Shown: positions 34,198 to 42,739 of the stretch, piece after piece
How the letters are laid out: every line of letters starts with the position of its first letter
Numbering within the stretch: the first letter of the stretch is position 1
Assembly (NCBI RefSeq): GCF_000716335.1
Contig: NZ_KL591009.1
Location: 71,482-135,481, forward strand
Length of the DNA stretch: 64,000 bases
Source: Streptomyces sp. NRRL S-118
GTDB taxonomy: Bacteria > Actinomycetota > Actinomycetes > Streptomycetales > Streptomycetaceae
Reading direction: 5' to 3'
Made by a program: the position numbers and the translations under genes
Notes under the pieces: model-generated
Told to the model about the DNA's origin: nothing
What the model saw: the letters and a program-made list of their open reading frames with translations, nothing else
The model's database searches: none

Positions 34198-36003
34198 GTG
34201 GACCGCACACCCCTCGGATCCCTCGTCGTCGCCCTGGCCGCCGTGCTCGTGCTCGGCGGCCTCACCACCACCGCACGGGTCGCCGGCGCCGAACTGGCAC
34301 GCAACGGCGGATTCGAGGCCGGCCTGGACGGCTGGAGCTGCACGGCCGGGAGCGGAGCGGTCGTCCCCGCGCCCGTGCACGGCGGGGCCAAGGCCCTCCA
34401 GGCCACCCCGGCCGGCGGCGACAACGCCCGGTGCACCCAGACCGTCACCGTGCGGCCCGACTCCGCCTACACGCTCAGCGGGTGGGTGCGCGGCAGCTAC
34501 GTGCACCTCGGCGCCTCCGGCACCGGTACCACCGACGTCTCCACCTGGACGCAGTCCGCCCCCGACTGGCAGCGGCTGACGACCACCTTCCGCACCGGCC
34601 CCGCCACGCGGACCGTCACCGTCCACGTGCACGGCTGGTACGGCACCGGCGCCTACCACGCCGACGACCTGTCGCTGACCGGCCCGGGCGGCGACCCCGT
34701 CCAGGTCCCGGCCGCCCCGACGGGCCTGACCGCCGGGACCGCCGGTTCCACCACCGTGCCGCTGAGCTGGACGCCGGCCGCCGGCGCCACCTCGTACCAC
34801 GTCTACCGCGGCACGGCGCGGGCCCTCACGGTCACCGGCACCACGGCCACCGTCACCGGCCTCGTGCCCGCGACCGCCCACACCTTCCAGGTCACGGCGG
34901 TGAACGAGGCCGGGGAGTCCCCGAAGTCCGCCGCCGTCACCGCGACCACGGCCCCCGGCCCCGCCGACCCGCCCCCGGGTCAGGGGCTGCCTGCGCACGC
35001 CCTGGTCGGCTACCTGCACGCGAGCTTCGCCAACGGTTCCGGCTACACCCGCATGGCCGACGTACCGGACACCTGGGACGTCATCAACCTGGCGTTCGGC
35101 GAACCGACCTCCGTCACCTCCGGCGACATCCGCTTCTCCCTCTGCCCGGCGACGGAGTGCCCGGGCGTCGAATCCGCCGCCGACTTCAAGGCCGCGATCA
35201 AGGCGAAGCAGGCGGCCGGCAAGAAGGTCCTGATCTCCATCGGGGGCCAGAACGGCCAAGTGCAGCTGGCCACCCCCGCCGCCCGCGACACCTTCGTCGC
35301 CTCCGTCTCGAGGATCATCGACGAGTACGGCCTCGACGGCCTCGACATCGACTTCGAGGGCCACTCGCTGTCGCTCGCCGCCGGCGACACCGACTTCCGC
35401 AACCCGACGACCCCCGTCATCGTCCACCTCGTCTCCGCCCTGAAGACCCTCAAGGCGAAGTACGGCCCCGGCTTCGTCCTGACCATGGCCCCGGAGACGT
35501 TCTTCGTGCAGCTCGGCCACCAGTACTACGGCTCCGGCCCGTGGGGCGGCCAGGACCCGCGCGCCGGGGCGTACCTGCCCGTCATCCACGCCCTGCGCGA
35601 CGACCTGACCCTGCTGCACGTCCAGGACTACAACTCGGGCCCGATCATGGGCCTCGACGGCCGGTACCACTCCATGGGCACGGCCGACTTCCACATCGCG
35701 ATGACGGACATGCTGCTGACCGGCTTCCCGGTGGCGGGGGACGCCTCCCGGTTCTTCCCCGCCCTGCGCCCCGAGCAGGTCGCCATCGGCCTCCCCGCCT
35801 CGCCGCACGCCGGCAACGGCCACACCGCCCCCGCCGAGGTGCACCAGGCGCTCGACTGCCTGACGCGCCGGGTGAACTGCGGCTCGTACCGAACCCACGG
35901 CACCTGGCCCGCCCTGCGCGGTCTGATGACCTGGTCGGTCAACTGGGACCGGTTCGGCGGCTGGGAGTTCTCGAAGAACTTCGACGCCTACCGATGGAGC
36001 TGA
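34198..36003 (+). CDS. Secreted multidomain GH18 chitinase
   Basis: 601 aa from GTG 34198, with a ggagg Shine-Dalgarno five bases upstream. Signal peptide about 1-33 (VVALAAVLVLGGLTTTARVAGA). Then a carbohydrate-binding module (about 34-170; NGGFEAGLDGWSC start, family 4/9-like jelly roll), a fibronectin III domain (about 173-262; PTGLTAGTAGSTTVPLSW) and a GH18 catalytic domain (about 267-601) with the DxxDxDxE motif ending in catalytic E387 (GLDGLDIDFEG). It hydrolyses chitin outside the cell. The long frame before the GTG overlaps upstream genes and is not coding. A dre-type operator sits in the promoter. The 3' end overlaps the convergent PAP2 gene. Confidence 0.93.
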   Translation: MDRTPLGSLVVALAAVLVLGGLTTTARVAGAELARNGGFEAGLDGWSCTAGSGAVVPAPVHGGAKALQATPAGGDNARCTQTVTVRPDSAYTLSGWVRGSYVHLGASGTGTTDVSTWTQSAPDWQRLTTTFRTGPATRTVTVHVHGWYGTGAYHADDLSLTGPGGDPVQVPAAPTGLTAGTAGSTTVPLSWTPAAGATSYHVYRGTARALTVTGTTATVTGLVPATAHTFQVTAVNEAGESPKSAAVTATTAPGPADPPPGQGLPAHALVGYLHASFANGSGYTRMADVPDTWDVINLAFGEPTSVTSGDIRFSLCPATECPGVESAADFKAAIKAKQAAGKKVLISIGGQNGQVQLATPAARDTFVASVSRIIDEYGLDGLDIDFEGHSLSLAAGDTDFRNPTTPVIVHLVSALKTLKAKYGPGFVLTMAPETFFVQLGHQYYGSGPWGGQDPRAGAYLPVIHALRDDLTLLHVQDYNSGPIMGLDGRYHSMGTADFHIAMTDMLLTGFPVAGDASRFFPALRPEQVAIGLPASPHAGNGHTAPAEVHQALDCLTRRVNCGSYRTHGTWPALRGLMTWSVNWDRFGGWEFSKNFDAYRWS

Positions 36004-36601
36004 CGAGGAGGCCGGCGGCGTAGAGCCACCCGAACAGGCACACGCTGCCCACCACGTCCAGCGGCCAGTGGTACCCGCGCAGGACGAGCCCGGTGCCCGT
36101 CGCCGTCGTCAGCAGGACGGCGACGGGCACCGCCCAGCGCCTGCCCAGCAGCAGGGCGGCGCCGCCGTACGCCACCAGGGCCGTCGCCGTGTGCCCGGAC
36201 GGGTAGTAGCCGGTTTCGGCGGTCAGCGGACCGGCCCGGCCGACGAGGAGTTTGAGGGGGAGGACCAGGGCCGGTACGAGGGCCAGGGCCAGCCCCGCGC
36301 GGAGCGCCTGCCCGCGGCGTCCGCGCCACACGGCGTACGCCATCGCGGCGACGAGGACGGGGGCGGCGACCGGGACGCTGCCCAGGTCGGCCAGGAGCTC
36401 GGTGAGCGGGACGGGGCCGCGGCCGGCGAGGGCGCGGCTGATGCGCGCGTCGAGCCGGGCGAGGGGCCCACCGGCGACGACCTGCCAGGTCACCACCGCG
36501 AAGAGGAGGAGGAACGCCGCCGAGGACGACGCGTGAGAAGCCGGCCGCCCCGGAACAGGGGGGGTTGTTCCGGGGCGGCCGCCAGGACCGGTGTGCCGCA
36601 C
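35939..36601 (-). CDS. PAP2-family membrane phosphatase (start uncertain)
   Basis: 220 aa with the start placed at GTG 36601; an ATG at 36757 would give 272 aa with a low-complexity basic N-terminus. Five or six membrane helices from FLLLFAVVTWQVVA on. PAP2 motifs: KLLVGRAGPL (K/R motif), the central YYPSGHTATALVAYGG (SGH) and a last RGYHWPLDVVGSV (R-x5-H-x3-D). These are the acid-phosphatase catalytic residues, acting on phospholipid or undecaprenyl phosphates. A strong hairpin (36542-36581) lies inside the N-terminal coding part, so the true start is doubtful. The 3' end overlaps the chitinase gene by 65 bases, convergently. Confidence 0.8.
   Translation of the reverse strand: MRHTGPGGRPGTTPPVPGRPASHASSSAAFLLLFAVVTWQVVAGGPLARLDARISRALAGRGPVPLTELLADLGSVPVAAPVLVAAMAYAVWRGRRGQALRAGLALALVPALVLPLKLLVGRAGPLTAETGYYPSGHTATALVAYGGAALLLGRRWAVPVAVLLTTATGTGLVLRGYHWPLDVVGSVCLFGWLYAAGLLVSSIGRRRSSSRTPSRRTGPS
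36542..36581 (-). terminator. 16-bp perfect hairpin near the PAP2 start
   Basis: Arms 36542-36557 (CGGCCGCCCCGGAACA) and 36566-36581 are perfectly complementary around an eight-base G-rich loop. It looks like a terminator or a regulatory leader structure on the minus strand, between gabT and PAP2, and overlaps the first codons of the proposed PAP2 gene. Confidence 0.5.
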
Positions 36602-36720
36602 GCCCCGGGGGGTATGGGGCGGGCGACGGTCCGATCGGTGAGGAGATCCGGAGCCGGAAGCTCCGTCCGTGTGCGCGAGGGCACGGCCAGGACGACGCTG
36701 GGGAGGCTCCGCCCTGGATC

Positions 36721-36742
36721 CGCCCGCAGTCGCCTGCGGGCG
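36721..36742 (-). terminator. 9-bp hairpin downstream of gabT
   Basis: CGCCCGCAG at 36721-36729 pairs perfectly with CTGCGGGCG at 36734-36742, loop four bases. About 140 bases after the gabT stop on the minus strand; a modest terminator candidate. The rest of 36602-36880 shows no gene I can support. Confidence 0.4.
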
Positions 36743-36880
36743 AGGTGTTTCTCTCATCTGCAGAAACCGTACGGCAGAGGAAGGGGGGACCGACAGCCGG
36801 ATCTCCATCCCGCCATCGGCCCCCCACAACCTCTTCACACGGTCCGATCCGTGGTCGGATCCGCCGGAGTGTCGGACCCG

Positions 36881-38215
36881 TCAGATCCGCGCGAAGGCGC
36901 CCTCGATGATGTCCAGGCCCTCGTTGAGGAGGTCCTCGCCGATGACCAGCGGCGGCAGGAAGCGCAGCACGTTGCCGTAGGTGCCGCAGGTCAGCAGCAG
37001 CACGCCCTCGGCGTGGCAGGCCTTCGCCAGCGCGCCGGCGGCCTCCGGGTTCGGCTCCTTGGTCGCCGGGTCCTTCACCAGCTCGATCGCGATCATGGCA
37101 CCGCGGCCACGGATGTCGCCGATGATCTCGTACTTCTCCTGCATGGCGGCGAGGCGGCCCTTCATGAGCTCCTCGATGCGCTTGGCCTTGCCGTTGAGGT
37201 CGAGCTCCTTCATCGTCTCGATGGCACCGAGCGCACCGGCGCAGGCCACCGGGTTGCCGCCGTAGGTGCCGCCCAGGCCACCGCCGTGCACGGCGTCCAT
37301 GATCTCGGCGCGGCCGGTCACGGCGGCGAGCGGCAGACCGCCGGCGATGCCCTTGGCGGTGGTGATCAGGTCGGGGACGATGCCCTCGTCCTCGCAGGCG
37401 AACCACTGGCCGGTGCGGCAGAAGCCGGACTGGATCTCGTCCGCGACGAACACGATGCCGTTGTCGTTGGCGAACTTCACGATCTCCGGCAGGAAGCCCT
37501 TGGCCGGCTCGATGAAGCCGCCCTCGCCGAGCACCGGCTCGATGATGATCGCGGCGACGTTCTCGGCGCCGATCTGCTTGCTGATCTGGTCGATCGCCTG
37601 CGCGGCGGCCTCGGGGCCGCAGTTGTCGGGACCGGTCGGCCAGCGGTAGCCGTACGCCACCGGGACGCGGTAGACCTCGGGCGCGAACGGGCCGAAGCCG
37701 TGCTTGTACGGCATGTTCTTGGCGGTCAGCGCCATCGTGAGGTTCGTGCGGCCGTGGTAGCCGTGGTCGAAGACGACGACGGCCTGGCGCTTGGTGTACG
37801 AACGGGCGATCTTGACCGCGTTCTCGACGGCCTCGGCACCGCTGTTGAAGAGCGCGGACTTCTTCGCGTGGTCGCCCGGCGTCAGCTCGGCGAGCGCCTC
37901 GCAGACCTCGACGTACCCCTCGTACGGCGTGACCATGAAACAGGTGTGGGTGAACTGCTCCAGCTGGGCGCTCGCCCGGCGCACGACCGCCTCGGCGGAC
38001 GCGCCCACGGACGTCACCGCGATGCCGGAACCGAAGTCGATCAGACGGTTGCCGTCGACGTCCTCGATGACGCCGCCACCGGCGCGCGTGGTGAACACCG
38101 GCAGCACGGAGCCCACGCCACCCGCGACCGCGGACAGACGGCGGGCCTGAAGCTCCTGCGACTTCGGGCCGGGGATGGCGGTGACGACGCGGCGCTCCTG
38201 CGGGATTTCGGTCAT
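36881..38215 (-). CDS. gabT: 4-aminobutyrate aminotransferase
   Basis: 444 aa, class III PLP enzyme. Converts GABA plus 2-oxoglutarate to succinate semialdehyde plus glutamate. Evidence: NSGAEAVENAVKIARSYTKRQAVVVFDHGYHGRTNLTMALTAK (PLP phosphate and ring binding), AAIIIEPVLGEGG (Glu of the GabT active site), ADEIQSGFCRTGQWFACE and the PLP lysine in TTAKGIAGGLPLAAVTGR. ATG 38215 has an aggag Shine-Dalgarno; the upstream extension in the same frame lacks one. A palindrome TGTCCGCGGCGGACA lies about 110 bases upstream. It links the aldehyde dehydrogenases (GABA makers) with the SSADH-like gene at 43881. Confidence 0.94.
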   Translation of the reverse strand: MTEIPQERRVVTAIPGPKSQELQARRLSAVAGGVGSVLPVFTTRAGGGVIEDVDGNRLIDFGSGIAVTSVGASAEAVVRRASAQLEQFTHTCFMVTPYEGYVEVCEALAELTPGDHAKKSALFNSGAEAVENAVKIARSYTKRQAVVVFDHGYHGRTNLTMALTAKNMPYKHGFGPFAPEVYRVPVAYGYRWPTGPDNCGPEAAAQAIDQISKQIGAENVAAIIIEPVLGEGGFIEPAKGFLPEIVKFANDNGIVFVADEIQSGFCRTGQWFACEDEGIVPDLITTAKGIAGGLPLAAVTGRAEIMDAVHGGGLGGTYGGNPVACAGALGAIETMKELDLNGKAKRIEELMKGRLAAMQEKYEIIGDIRGRGAMIAIELVKDPATKEPNPEAAGALAKACHAEGVLLLTCGTYGNVLRFLPPLVIGEDLLNEGLDIIEGAFARI

Positions 38216-38593
38216 GCGGGGCTCCTGGGGGGTGTCTTTCGGACGCTGCTTCTCTTTCTTCCGCAGGCTAGGCGCGGGGGAGGGGTGCAGGCATGCTCCG
38301 TTCGGGAGTGGTGGTGGCGCGTCGTTGTCCGCGGCGGACATAGAGCCGCCTCATCGGCGCCGCCGCACCGCCGGAGCGCCGCGCCGGGCGGCGGGGGAGG
38401 CGCCTGCCCTGTTCGCGTCACCGCGGGGCCGCCCCGCGGGAGGGGCCGGGAGGCGACGGCGAACGGGGGCCGCCCCCGGATCCGGGAAAGGGCGGGCCGG
38501 GGGAGCGGTCCGCCGGGGCAACCGGCCCGGGATCGCACTAGATTGACGGGTGCACAGACGCGCGCGACCCGGCTGGTCAGGGGGCAGGGGTTC
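38216..38593. other. 378-bp divergent intergenic region (gabT / membrane ATPase)
   Basis: Holds the promoters of both divergent genes. On the plus side TAGATT (38539-38544) could serve as a -10 box for the ATPase; no clear -35 precedes it. On the minus side a TAGCCT -10-like hexamer lies at about 38265-38270. The palindrome at 38326-38340 is listed separately. The middle part is G/C-rich low complexity with no credible gene. Confidence 0.5.
38326..38340. promoter_or_regulatory. Palindrome TGTCCGC-G-GCGGACA upstream of gabT
   Basis: Perfect seven-base arms around a single G, about 110 bases upstream of the gabT start. Its TGTCC(A/G)C half-sites match those of the palindrome before the aldehyde dehydrogenase at 15579, suggesting a common regulator of the GABA route. 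The neighbouring PucR gene or the AsnC gene are candidates. Confidence 0.5.
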
Positions 38594-40654
38594 ATGGACA
38601 CCGACGGTACGTACGACGCACGTGGCACCCACGCCGCCGTGCCGCCACCCGCGCGGCCGCCGGCCGTGCCGCCGCGGCCCGCGCAGGCGCCCGGGGCCGC
38701 CGGCGGCGGCACCGTCGCCTGGCTGCGGACACCGCGGCCGGCCGCCGAGCCCGGAGTGTGGCGGTTCGGGCACCGGCCGCGGCCCCAGGAGGAGCCGGAG
38801 GCGGTGCCGGCCCGCCGGCTCTTCGCCGGTGCGCTGATCGCGCTGCTCAGCGGCTGGCTGCTGTGGTCCCTGCTCTGGAACGGCTACCTCGGCCACTACT
38901 GGCTGTGGCCCCTGCTCGTCCTCACCCCGGACGAGTGGCGCAGCGAGCCGGGCACCTGGGCCACCGCCAGCTACGTGTACTACGCCCTCGTCGGCGGCGG
39001 CCTGCTGGTCTTCTTCGCCCGGCTGGGCCACGTCCCCGAGATCTGGCGCCGCTACGCGAGGAAGAAGGACGTCCCGCCGCCGCCCCCGCCCCCGGACGCC
39101 GACCCCGCCGACTGGCCCGAGCTGCGCGAGGCCGGGCTCACCGAGGCCGCCGGGCGGCTCGCCGAGGCCACCCGGTCCGGCGCGCTCGGCGACGTCGACT
39201 ACGCCCGCATCCGCCGCGCCTGGCAGGGCGTGCGGACGCATCCGGAGCGGCTCACCGCGTTCACCGACGCCGTTCGCGCGCAGGGGCCCGCCGCCTGTGC
39301 CCACCCCTCCGGCGTCCGCGACCTGCCGGTGCGCACCGCGGTGCACGACCTGGCCACCGCCCAGGTGCGGATCGGGACGGCGGCCGACCACCCCCGCAAC
39401 CCGTACGCCCGCCGCACCACGGGCGTCGCCCTGGAGCCGGACGTGCTCGGCACGTCCCTGCTGGCGGTCGGGCCCGCCGGGTCGGGCAAGACGGTCCGGC
39501 TGGTCCGCCCGGTCACCGAGTCGCTGTGCCTCCAGGCGCTCGCGAACCGCGCGGCGGTCGTCGCGGTCACCGCGCAGGGCACCGCGCTCGCCCCGGACGA
39601 GGCCTTCGACCTCGTCGTCCGCGTCGGCCGCCCCGACTCCACGCACGACCTCGACCTGTACGGCGGCGCCGACGACCCCGACGAGGCCGCCCGCATGCTC
39701 GCCGAGGCGCTCGTCGGCGACCTCGTGCCGGACAGCCGCCGCGCCGCCACCGCGCTCGCCCAGCTCATCGGCCCGTACCGCGCCGCACACGGCCACTACC
39801 CGGCCGTACCGGAGCTGCGCGAGCTGCTCGGCGGGGCCCCGCAGGCGTTGTCCGCGCTGCGCGCGGCCGTCGCGGGCGACCCGGCCCAGCTGCGCGAGCT
39901 GGACGCCCGGGCCCGCCAGGCGGAGCGGGGCGACGACATCGGCGTGCTGCTCGCCGAGCGGATCGCGTTCCTGGACCGCCCGGCGTTCGCGCGGTTCTTC
40001 CGCCCCGACGGCGAGGGCCGGCGGTTCTCGATGCGGGCGATCGAGCACCCGCTGCGGGTCCGCGTCGACCTGCCCGAGCGCGGGCACGCCGAGGCGTCCC
40101 GGATCGTGACCCGGCTGCTCCTCGCCCAGTTCACCGAGGCGGCCCCCGCGCGCACCGACCGGTCGCTGTTCGCCTGCCTGGTGCTGGACGACGCCACGTA
40201 CACCGTCACCGCCGACTCCGTGCGAGCCGTCCAGCGGCTGCGCTCGGCTCATGCGGGTGTCGTACTGGCACTGCGCACCCTGGAGGACGTACCGGAGGCG
40301 CTGCGGGGGCCGCTGCTCGGCGCGGTCGGGTGCCGGATGGCGTTCGCGGGGCTGGCGCCGTGGGACGGCGGGCGGTTCGCGGAGACCTGGGGCACCGAGT
40401 GGGTGCAGACCCGGGACGTGACCAACCGGCAGATCATCTCGGACGAGCCGCTGACCAAGGCGATGCACTTCATGCGCCGTCTGGTGACCGGCAAGGCGGC
40501 CACCGCGGAAGCGGTCACGGTCCGCGAGGTCGAGCGGCAGCGCTGGTCCGCCTCCGACCTGGCGCACGCCGTGCCGCCGGGGCATGCCGTACTGTCCCTG
40601 ACGGGCGTCCGGGGGGAGCACACCCCTCCGCTTCTGGTCGACCTGCGGACGTGA
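38594..40654 (+). CDS. Membrane-associated VirD4/HerA-like ATPase
   Basis: 686 aa from ATG 38594. A Pro/Ala-rich N-terminus (about 60 residues) precedes two membrane helices (about 78-98, RRLFAGALIALLSGWLLWSLLW; and about 120-143, ASYVYYALVGGGLLVFFA). A cytoplasmic P-loop domain follows: Walker A GPAGSGKT (about 293-300) and Walker B LFACLVLDDATYT, with an arginine-finger-like end VPPGHAVLSLTGVRGEHTPPLLVDL. The layout resembles T4SS coupling proteins and HerA/FtsK-type motor ATPases; no other secretion or conjugation genes are nearby. The very long frame upstream is an antisense shadow of gabT. Function unknown. Confidence 0.82.
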   Translation: MDTDGTYDARGTHAAVPPPARPPAVPPRPAQAPGAAGGGTVAWLRTPRPAAEPGVWRFGHRPRPQEEPEAVPARRLFAGALIALLSGWLLWSLLWNGYLGHYWLWPLLVLTPDEWRSEPGTWATASYVYYALVGGGLLVFFARLGHVPEIWRRYARKKDVPPPPPPPDADPADWPELREAGLTEAAGRLAEATRSGALGDVDYARIRRAWQGVRTHPERLTAFTDAVRAQGPAACAHPSGVRDLPVRTAVHDLATAQVRIGTAADHPRNPYARRTTGVALEPDVLGTSLLAVGPAGSGKTVRLVRPVTESLCLQALANRAAVVAVTAQGTALAPDEAFDLVVRVGRPDSTHDLDLYGGADDPDEAARMLAEALVGDLVPDSRRAATALAQLIGPYRAAHGHYPAVPELRELLGGAPQALSALRAAVAGDPAQLRELDARARQAERGDDIGVLLAERIAFLDRPAFARFFRPDGEGRRFSMRAIEHPLRVRVDLPERGHAEASRIVTRLLLAQFTEAAPARTDRSLFACLVLDDATYTVTADSVRAVQRLRSAHAGVVLALRTLEDVPEALRGPLLGAVGCRMAFAGLAPWDGGRFAETWGTEWVQTRDVTNRQIISDEPLTKAMHFMRRLVTGKAATAEAVTVREVERQRWSASDLAHAVPPGHAVLSLTGVRGEHTPPLLVDLRT

Positions 40655-40733
40655 CATGACAACCTGGCAGAATTGAGGGAGCCGTTCATACGGGACGGCG
40701 AAATCCCCCTCCCGAAAGTCCGACGGTCCAGCC

Positions 40734-42293
40734 ATGCCGCCCACGCTCGCCTCGCTCGTCCAGCACTCGGCGCTGAAACTCACCGTCCGCGCCGGGGAGG
40801 AGCGCCTCGACACACCTGTCCGCTGGGCCCACGTCAGCGAGCTGGCCGACCCCGTCCCCTATATGGAGGGCGGCGAACTCCTGCTGACGACCGCCATGAC
40901 CCTGGACGCCGGCAACCCCGAGGCCATGCGCCGCTACGTGAAGCGGCTGGCCGGCGCCGGGGTCGTCGGGCTCGGCTTCGCGGTGGGCGTCAACTACGAC
41001 GCGACCCCGCAGGCGCTGCTGGACGCGGCCCGCGACGAGGGTCTGCCCCTGCTGGAGGTGCCACGGCGCACGCCGTTCCTGGCCATTTCCAAGGCGGTGT
41101 CGGCGGCCATCGCGGCGGACCAGTACCGGGCGGTGACGGCCGGCTTCGAGGCCCAGCGCGAGATGACGCGGGCGGCGCTCACCGAGGGCCCGGCGGCCGT
41201 GGTGGCCCGGCTGGCCGCGCATGTGGACGGCTGGGCGGCGCTGTACGACGCCTCCGGCGCGGTGGTGGCGGCGGCCCCCGAGTGGGCGGCGCGGCGGGCG
41301 GCGCGGCTGACCGCCGACGTGGAGCGGCTGCGCGAGCGCTCCGCCCCGGCCAGCGCGGTCGTCGGCGGCACCGACGACCGGGTCGAGCTCCAGTCGCTCG
41401 GCTCCGGGCGCCGCGTGCGCGGCGCGCTCGCCGTCGGCACCGGGGCGCCGCTCGGAACGGCGGAACGTTACGCCGTCCACTCGGCCATCGCCCTGCTCAC
41501 CCTCACCACCGAACGCTCGCGCTCCCTGCAGGCCGCCGAGCAGCGGCTCGGCGCGGCGGTGCTGCGGATGATGCTGTCCGGGGAGCCGGACCACGCGCGG
41601 GCGGCCGCCGGGGACCTGTACGGCGGACTGCTCGACGCCCCCTTCAGGCTGCTGATCGCCGAACCGGCCGGCGAGCGCGACCCGGGCGCGGAGCCGCCTC
41701 TCACGGCCCTCACCGACGCCCTGGAGACGGCGGCCGCCCGCACCGGCGAGGCCCTGCTCGCCGTGCCGGAGGGCGACGACCGGCTCGTGGTGCTGGCGGG
41801 CGACGGGGGAGCGGTGGTCTCGGCGTGCGACGCGTACGCCGAGAAGGAGGCCGAGGAGGCGGGCGTCGTGGTCGGCCTGTCCGCGCCGACCGGCCCCATC
41901 GCGGCCGCCTCCGCCTACAAGCAGGCCGAGCAGGCGCTCTCCGTGGCCCGCCGCCGCGGCCGCGCCCTCGTCGAGCACGAGGAACTGGCGGCCGGCTCGG
42001 TCCTGCCGCTCCTCGCCGACGACGCCGTGCGCGCCTTCGCGGACGGCATGCTGCGCGCCCTGTACGAGCACGACGCCACCGGCCGCGGCGACCTCGTGGC
42101 CTCCCTGCGCGCCTGGCTCTCCCGCCACGGCCAGTGGGACGCGGCGGCGGCCGACCTGGGCGTCCACCGCCACACCCTGCGCTACCGCATGCGCCGCGTG
42201 GAGGAGATCCTGGGCCGCTCCCTGGACGACCCCGACGCCCGGATGGAGCTCTGGCTGGCGCTCAAGGCCACGGGCGGGGCGCCGCCGCGGTAG
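40734..42293 (+). CDS. PucR-family transcriptional regulator
   Basis: 519 aa. N-terminal PucR ligand-sensing domain (about 1-125, LASLVQHSALKLTVRAGEERLDTPVRWAHVSELADPVPYMEGGELLLTTA), a central GGDEF-like region (about 290-420) and a C-terminal PucR helix-turn-helix (about 450-510, WLSRHGQWDAAAADLGVHRHTLRYRMRRVEEILGR). Family members respond to purines, amino acids or GABA-related metabolites and control nearby catabolism genes. It sits between gabT and an SSADH-like gene, so control of the GABA route is the likely role (inference). ATG 40734; no strong Shine-Dalgarno. The 3' neighbour is convergent. Confidence 0.92.
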   Translation: MPPTLASLVQHSALKLTVRAGEERLDTPVRWAHVSELADPVPYMEGGELLLTTAMTLDAGNPEAMRRYVKRLAGAGVVGLGFAVGVNYDATPQALLDAARDEGLPLLEVPRRTPFLAISKAVSAAIAADQYRAVTAGFEAQREMTRAALTEGPAAVVARLAAHVDGWAALYDASGAVVAAAPEWAARRAARLTADVERLRERSAPASAVVGGTDDRVELQSLGSGRRVRGALAVGTGAPLGTAERYAVHSAIALLTLTTERSRSLQAAEQRLGAAVLRMMLSGEPDHARAAAGDLYGGLLDAPFRLLIAEPAGERDPGAEPPLTALTDALETAAARTGEALLAVPEGDDRLVVLAGDGGAVVSACDAYAEKEAEEAGVVVGLSAPTGPIAAASAYKQAEQALSVARRRGRALVEHEELAAGSVLPLLADDAVRAFADGMLRALYEHDATGRGDLVASLRAWLSRHGQWDAAAADLGVHRHTLRYRMRRVEEILGRSLDDPDARMELWLALKATGGAPPR

Positions 42294-42297
42294 GGCG

Positions 42298-42519
42298 TCA
42301 CCCGGATGCGCCCATCACCGTCCCGGGGGTGACCTCCGTGATGGTGCCGTCCGGCGCGAAGTACACGCGCACCTCGTACAGGCTCCGCACGCCGCTGAGG
42401 AAGTCCGGCTGCCCGTAGTGCCACACCTGGAGCCCGGTCCGCTCGAAGTACGACCGGGCCGGCGACCGCATGGTCTCGTCAGGCGAGGTTCGGCCGGGCG
42501 AGGGCGGGGAGCTGCTCAC
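42298..42519 (-). CDS. Small hypothetical protein (73 aa)
   Basis: The C-terminal part reads as genuine protein: SYFERTGLQVWHYGQPDFLS then SLYEVRVYFAPDGTITEVTPG. It has aromatic residues and beta-strand character, with nearly all third codon positions G or C. The N-terminal 25 residues are Ser/Pro-rich and may not be translated. It is convergent with the PucR gene, four bases from its stop. No family is recognised; it could be a remnant of a longer protein. Confidence 0.5.
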   Translation of the reverse strand: MSSSPPSPGRTSPDETMRSPARSYFERTGLQVWHYGQPDFLSGVRSLYEVRVYFAPDGTITEVTPGTVMGASG

Positions 42520-42702
42520 TGCAGGAGGCGGTCATCAAGGCTTTCCGGTGATCGGGGGCGGCCGGTGGTCGCGCGGCCGCGCTGCGTACGACCTCATGAC
42601 TTCCGCGCGGCGGCCTGCGGTTCCGGCCCGGCGCCGCGCCCCGCGATCAGGGCGGCACTCCGCTCGCCGACCGCTGATCCTGCCCGGTTTCGGGCAAAAT
42701 TC

Positions 42703-42730
42703 TTGGCATTCCGACTCCTGGCTCCATAAT
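42703..42730 (+). promoter_or_regulatory. Promoter with near-consensus boxes immediately before the EamA gene
   Basis: TTGGCA (42703-42708), 16-base spacer, CATAAT (42725-42730). Transcription would begin at about 42737-42740, on or next to the ATG at 42740, so the message is probably leaderless or nearly so; there is no Shine-Dalgarno. The remainder of 42520-42702 shows no gene. Confidence 0.65.
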
Positions 42731-42739
42731 CTCCGGTGC

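Noticed and set aside
36068..38593. Upstream extension of the membrane ATPase frame by about 842 codons
   Set aside because: Runs antisense to gabT and the PAP2 gene; no protein-like content.
38594..40654. Integrated conjugative element
   Set aside because: Only the ATPase is present; no integrase, relaxase, replication or attachment-site features occur nearby.
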